A stretch of DNA of 43,178 nt from Lachnospiraceae bacterium (GTDB lineage Bacteria > Bacillota > Clostridia > Lachnospirales > Lachnospiraceae): the NCBI GenBank assembly GCA_017626325.1, contig JAGAIZ010000023.1:1-43178 (forward strand). The letters run 5' to 3'. The notes beneath the pieces were generated by a model. That model did no database searches, was not told the origin of the DNA, and worked only from the letters and a program-made list of their open reading frames with translations. Shown here in pieces: positions 41,239-43,178 of the stretch. How positions within the stretch are numbered: position 1 is the stretch's first letter; every line of letters starts with the position of its first letter. Position numbers and translations under genes: made by a program.

Positions 41239-42843
41239 TTAATGCTTATTCTGAAGCGCCGCTTCCACAAATCCCCTGAAAAGCGGATGCGGGCGGTTCG
41301 GCCTTGATTTTAATTCCGGGTGAGCCTGCGTCGCCACGAAGAAGGGATGCTCCGGCAGCTCGCACATCTCCACGATACGTCCGTCCGGAGAAAGCCCGGA
41401 GAGCTTCATACCGTGTTCTGTCAGGATGGCGCGGTAATCATTGTTTACCTCGTAGCGGTGACGGTGGCGTTCGTGGATGGTTTCTTCGCCGTATAAGGCA
41501 TATGCCCTGCTGTTCTTATCCAGCACGCAGGGATAGGAGCCGAGCCGCAGCGTGCCGCCGATATCTTCCACGCCGTTCTGGTCAGGCATCAGCGCGATGA
41601 CCGGATGGGTGGTGGCGGGATTCAGTTCGATGCTGTGGGCATCGCTGTAGCCAGCCGCATTTCTGATAAACTCCACGATAGATAACTGCATGCCAAGGCA
41701 CAGACCCAGATAAGGCAGCTTCTGTTCTCTGGCATAGCGGATGGCATGGAGCATGCCGTCGATGCCCCGGTCGCCGAATCCGCCGGGCACCAGTACGCCG
41801 TTGACATCCTTAAGAATCTCGCTTACATTTCCTTCTGTGACAGTCTCCGAGTCCACCCATTTGATGTTGACCACGCAGCGGTTAGAGATACCGCCATGTT
41901 TCAGCGCTTCCACTACGCTGATATAAGCGTCGTGAAGCTGAGTGTATTTGCCGACTAAGGCGACGGTCACTTCGTCGGTGGGCGTCCGCAGAGATTCCAC
42001 CATGGCTTTCCAGTCGGTCAGGTTCGGCTCCGGGCAGTCCAGATTCAGACATTCGCAGGCAACCTGGGCAAGATGTTCTTTTTCCATGGCAAGGGGCGCT
42101 TCATACAGATATTCTACGTCCAGATTCTGTAATACACGGTTGCTGGGCACGTTGCAGAACAGGGCGATTTTATCCTTGATGCCCTGATCCAGAGGATGTT
42201 CGCTCCGGCACACGATAATATCCGGCCTGATACCCATGCCCTGCAGTTCCTTGACGCTTGCCTGAGTGGGCTTGGTCTTCATCTCCTGAGATGCCCGCAG
42301 ATAGGGAATCAGGGTTACATGAATCAGGATTGCGTTCTCCCGTCCTACTTCGTGCTGGAACTGCCGGATGGACTCTAAGAAAGGCTGGCTTTCGATGTCG
42401 CCCACTGTGCCGCCTACTTCAATGATGGCGATCCGCGTCTCCTCGTCTGTATAATTCCGGTAAAACCGGCTCTTGATTTCATTGGTAATATGCGGAATCA
42501 CCTGTACCGTGCCGCCGCCGTAGTCGCCCCGGCGTTCCTTCTGCAGGACGGACCAGTACACCTTGCCGGTGGTGACATTGGAATTCTTATCCAGATTCTC
42601 GTCTATGAAGCGTTCATAGTGCCCCAGGTCCAGGTCGGTCTCCGTGCCGTCCTCGGTGACGAACACTTCGCCATGCTGAATCGGATTCATGGTGCCGGGG
42701 TCGATGTTGATGTAGGGGTCAAACTTCTGCATGGTGACCCTGTAGCCCCGCGCCTTTAATAATCTTCCCAAAGATGCGGCGGTGATGCCCTTGCCAAGAC
42801 CGGACACGACGCCGCCTGTTACAAATACGTATTTTACTGCCAT
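41239..42843 (-). CDS. pyrG: CTP synthase
   Basis: The 534-residue enzyme makes CTP from UTP, ATP and glutamine. The synthase domain starts [20 protein letters not shown] (P-loop) and contains [20 protein letters not shown] and [16 protein letters not shown]. The glutaminase domain (about 290-534) has VPGGFGDRG and the nucleophile elbow LGLCLGMQ, and ends with [26 protein letters not shown] lies before the ATG at 42843; a frame extending 50 residues upstream crosses the leader terminator and is not used. Length and motifs are those of the normal enzyme. The leader hairpin suggests regulation by attenuation. Confidence 0.97.
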   Translation of the reverse strand: MAVKYVFVTGGVVSGLGKGITAASLGRLLKARGYRVTMQKFDPYINIDPGTMNPIQHGEVFVTEDGTETDLDLGHYERFIDENLDKNSNVTTGKVYWSVLQKERRGDYGGGTVQVIPHITNEIKSRFYRNYTDEETRIAIIEVGGTVGDIESQPFLESIRQFQHEVGRENAILIHVTLIPYLRASQEMKTKPTQASVKELQGMGIRPDIIVCRSEHPLDQGIKDKIALFCNVPSNRVLQNLDVEYLYEAPLAMEKEHLAQVACECLNLDCPEPNLTDWKAMVESLRTPTDEVTVALVGKYTQLHDAYISVVEALKHGGISNRCVVNIKWVDSETVTEGNVSEILKDVNGVLVPGGFGDRGIDGMLHAIRYAREQKLPYLGLCLGMQLSIVEFIRNAAGYSDAHSIELNPATTHPVIALMPDQNGVEDIGGTLRLGSYPCVLDKNSRAYALYGEETIHERHRHRYEVNNDYRAILTEHGMKLSGLSPDGRIVEMCELPEHPFFVATQAHPELKSRPNRPHPLFRGFVEAALQNKH

Positions 42844-42936
42844 ACTCTTCTCCCATTCCTGCTGCGGTTCAGTAAACCGCGGCTCCCGCTTAGTGTGTAT
42901 ATTTAGTGTGCATATATAATGTATATATAAATAAAA

Positions 42937-42969
42937 AAAGGCACTATGAGCCTTGCCCGCAGCGCCTTT
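42937..42969 (-). terminator. Leader terminator (possible attenuator) of pyrG
   Basis: On the minus strand AAAGGCGCT (42969-42961) pairs with AGTGCCTTT (42945-42937), and the T-run continues to 42933. It lies between the pyrG promoter and its ATG, starting only about 8 bases after the predicted transcription start. In Bacillus subtilis pyrG is controlled by a terminator in the leader. The G-tract needed for that mechanism is not seen at this start. Confidence 0.8.
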
Positions 42970-42983
42970 GCTTTGATATGAAA

Positions 42984-43012
42984 AGTTTAGCACCGGTCGT
43001 TTTTGTTGTCAA
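42984..43012 (-). promoter_or_regulatory. pyrG promoter
   Basis: On the minus strand TTGACA (43012-43007), a 17-base spacer and TAAACT (42989-42984) form a strong promoter with a predicted start near 42977-42979. The leader to the ATG is about 135 bases and holds the terminator hairpin, an AT-rich stretch, and a second hairpin GCGGTT/AACCGC (about 42872-42888). Confidence 0.85.
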
Positions 43013-43160
43013 TCTTATTCTGTCAGATATAAAAATTTTATTAAGAAAAAATTGCGAATTGTTCATTCCTTTTTTATGGAATAATTAAAAGTGTTGTGCT
43101 ACAATATAGAGCGTTAAAGAATATGCAGAGTTAATAGGCGGAAGAAAGCGCAGGAAACTT

Positions 43161-43178
43161 ATGAGAGTGGGATTTGAC
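43161..43178 (+). CDS. Start of an unidentified gene, cut by window edge
   Basis: ATG at 43161 opens a frame (MRVGFD) preceded by CAGGAAACTT, a weak ribosome binding site. The preceding region has only a poor promoter candidate, TTGTTC-N17-TAATTA (43059-43087), and a TACAAT at 43099-43104. Six residues are too few for identification. Confidence 0.4.

Noticed and set aside
42844-42993. Fifty-residue N-terminal extension of CTP synthase
   Set aside because: The extension spans the leader terminator and reaches the -10 of the promoter. The normal family start [11 protein letters not shown] has its own ribosome binding site.

Overview
The window looks like a chromosome segment of a Gram-positive gut-type clostridium, most likely Lachnospiraceae. 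The grounds are strong GGAGG-type ribosome binding sites, TTGACA/TATAAT promoters, AraC regulators paired with glycoside hydrolases, a clostridial-type antimicrobial-peptide resistance module, and protein families (DUF6033-like, DUF6020-like, DUF3795) that I associate with that family. No rRNA, tRNA, CRISPR array or complete transposon was seen. The assignment rests on protein recognition by eye and is not a taxonomic computation.

Layout. 1-4.6 kb: an AT-rich accessory block. It holds the 3' end of a group II intron, an interrupted exon fragment, an AgrC/AgrA-like two-component system and two proteins sharing one motif (DUF6033-like). 4.8-9.4 kb: a decayed iron-dependent alcohol dehydrogenase, a flavodoxin-like reductase divergent from a MerR regulator with a textbook 19-bp-spacer promoter, two AraC-type regulators and a Cys-rich DUF3795 protein. 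9.4-14.0 kb: an AraC regulator divergent from an oligo-1,6-glucosidase, then a marR-MATE efflux operon with a visible autoregulatory promoter. 14.05-23.6 kb: a ten-gene membrane operon on the minus strand, an Mrp/Mbh-like cation/proton antiporter module with four large NuoL/M/N-like subunits and a fused MbhE-MrpB subunit. No hydrogenase or other electron-transfer genes lie beside it. It has its own promoter and terminator.

23.8-27.7 kb: a surface-glycan cluster of a GT2 glycosyltransferase, a GT-C type membrane glycosyltransferase and a DUF6020-like membrane protein. Two of the three genes carry a one-base frameshift inside a homopolymer (G9 and T5), so phase variation, decay or sequencing error must be told apart. 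28.0-31.7 kb: two PLP enzymes of sulfur amino acid metabolism, a ketopantoate-reductase-like enzyme and a small acidic protein. 31.7-33.0 kb: a LytTR regulator overlapping a LiaF-like membrane protein, preceded by a direct repeat with 21-bp period and a clear promoter. 33.0-37.8 kb: a LanFEG/CprABC-like ABC exporter divergent from its likely two-component system. 37.8-41.2 kb: an AraC regulator divergent from a GH3 beta-glucosidase. 41.2-43.0 kb: pyrG, with a terminator-like hairpin in its leader. A new gene begins at the right edge.

The genes suggest a carbohydrate-fermenting anaerobe that imports and cleaves alpha- and beta-glucosides, keeps ion gradients with an Mrp-like complex, decorates its surface with a possibly variable glycan, and senses and exports antimicrobial peptides. 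The most promising unexplained systems are the Mrp/Mbh hybrid, the LytTR-LiaF switch, the poly-G glycosyltransferase, and the AgrCA-like system with its paired motif proteins.
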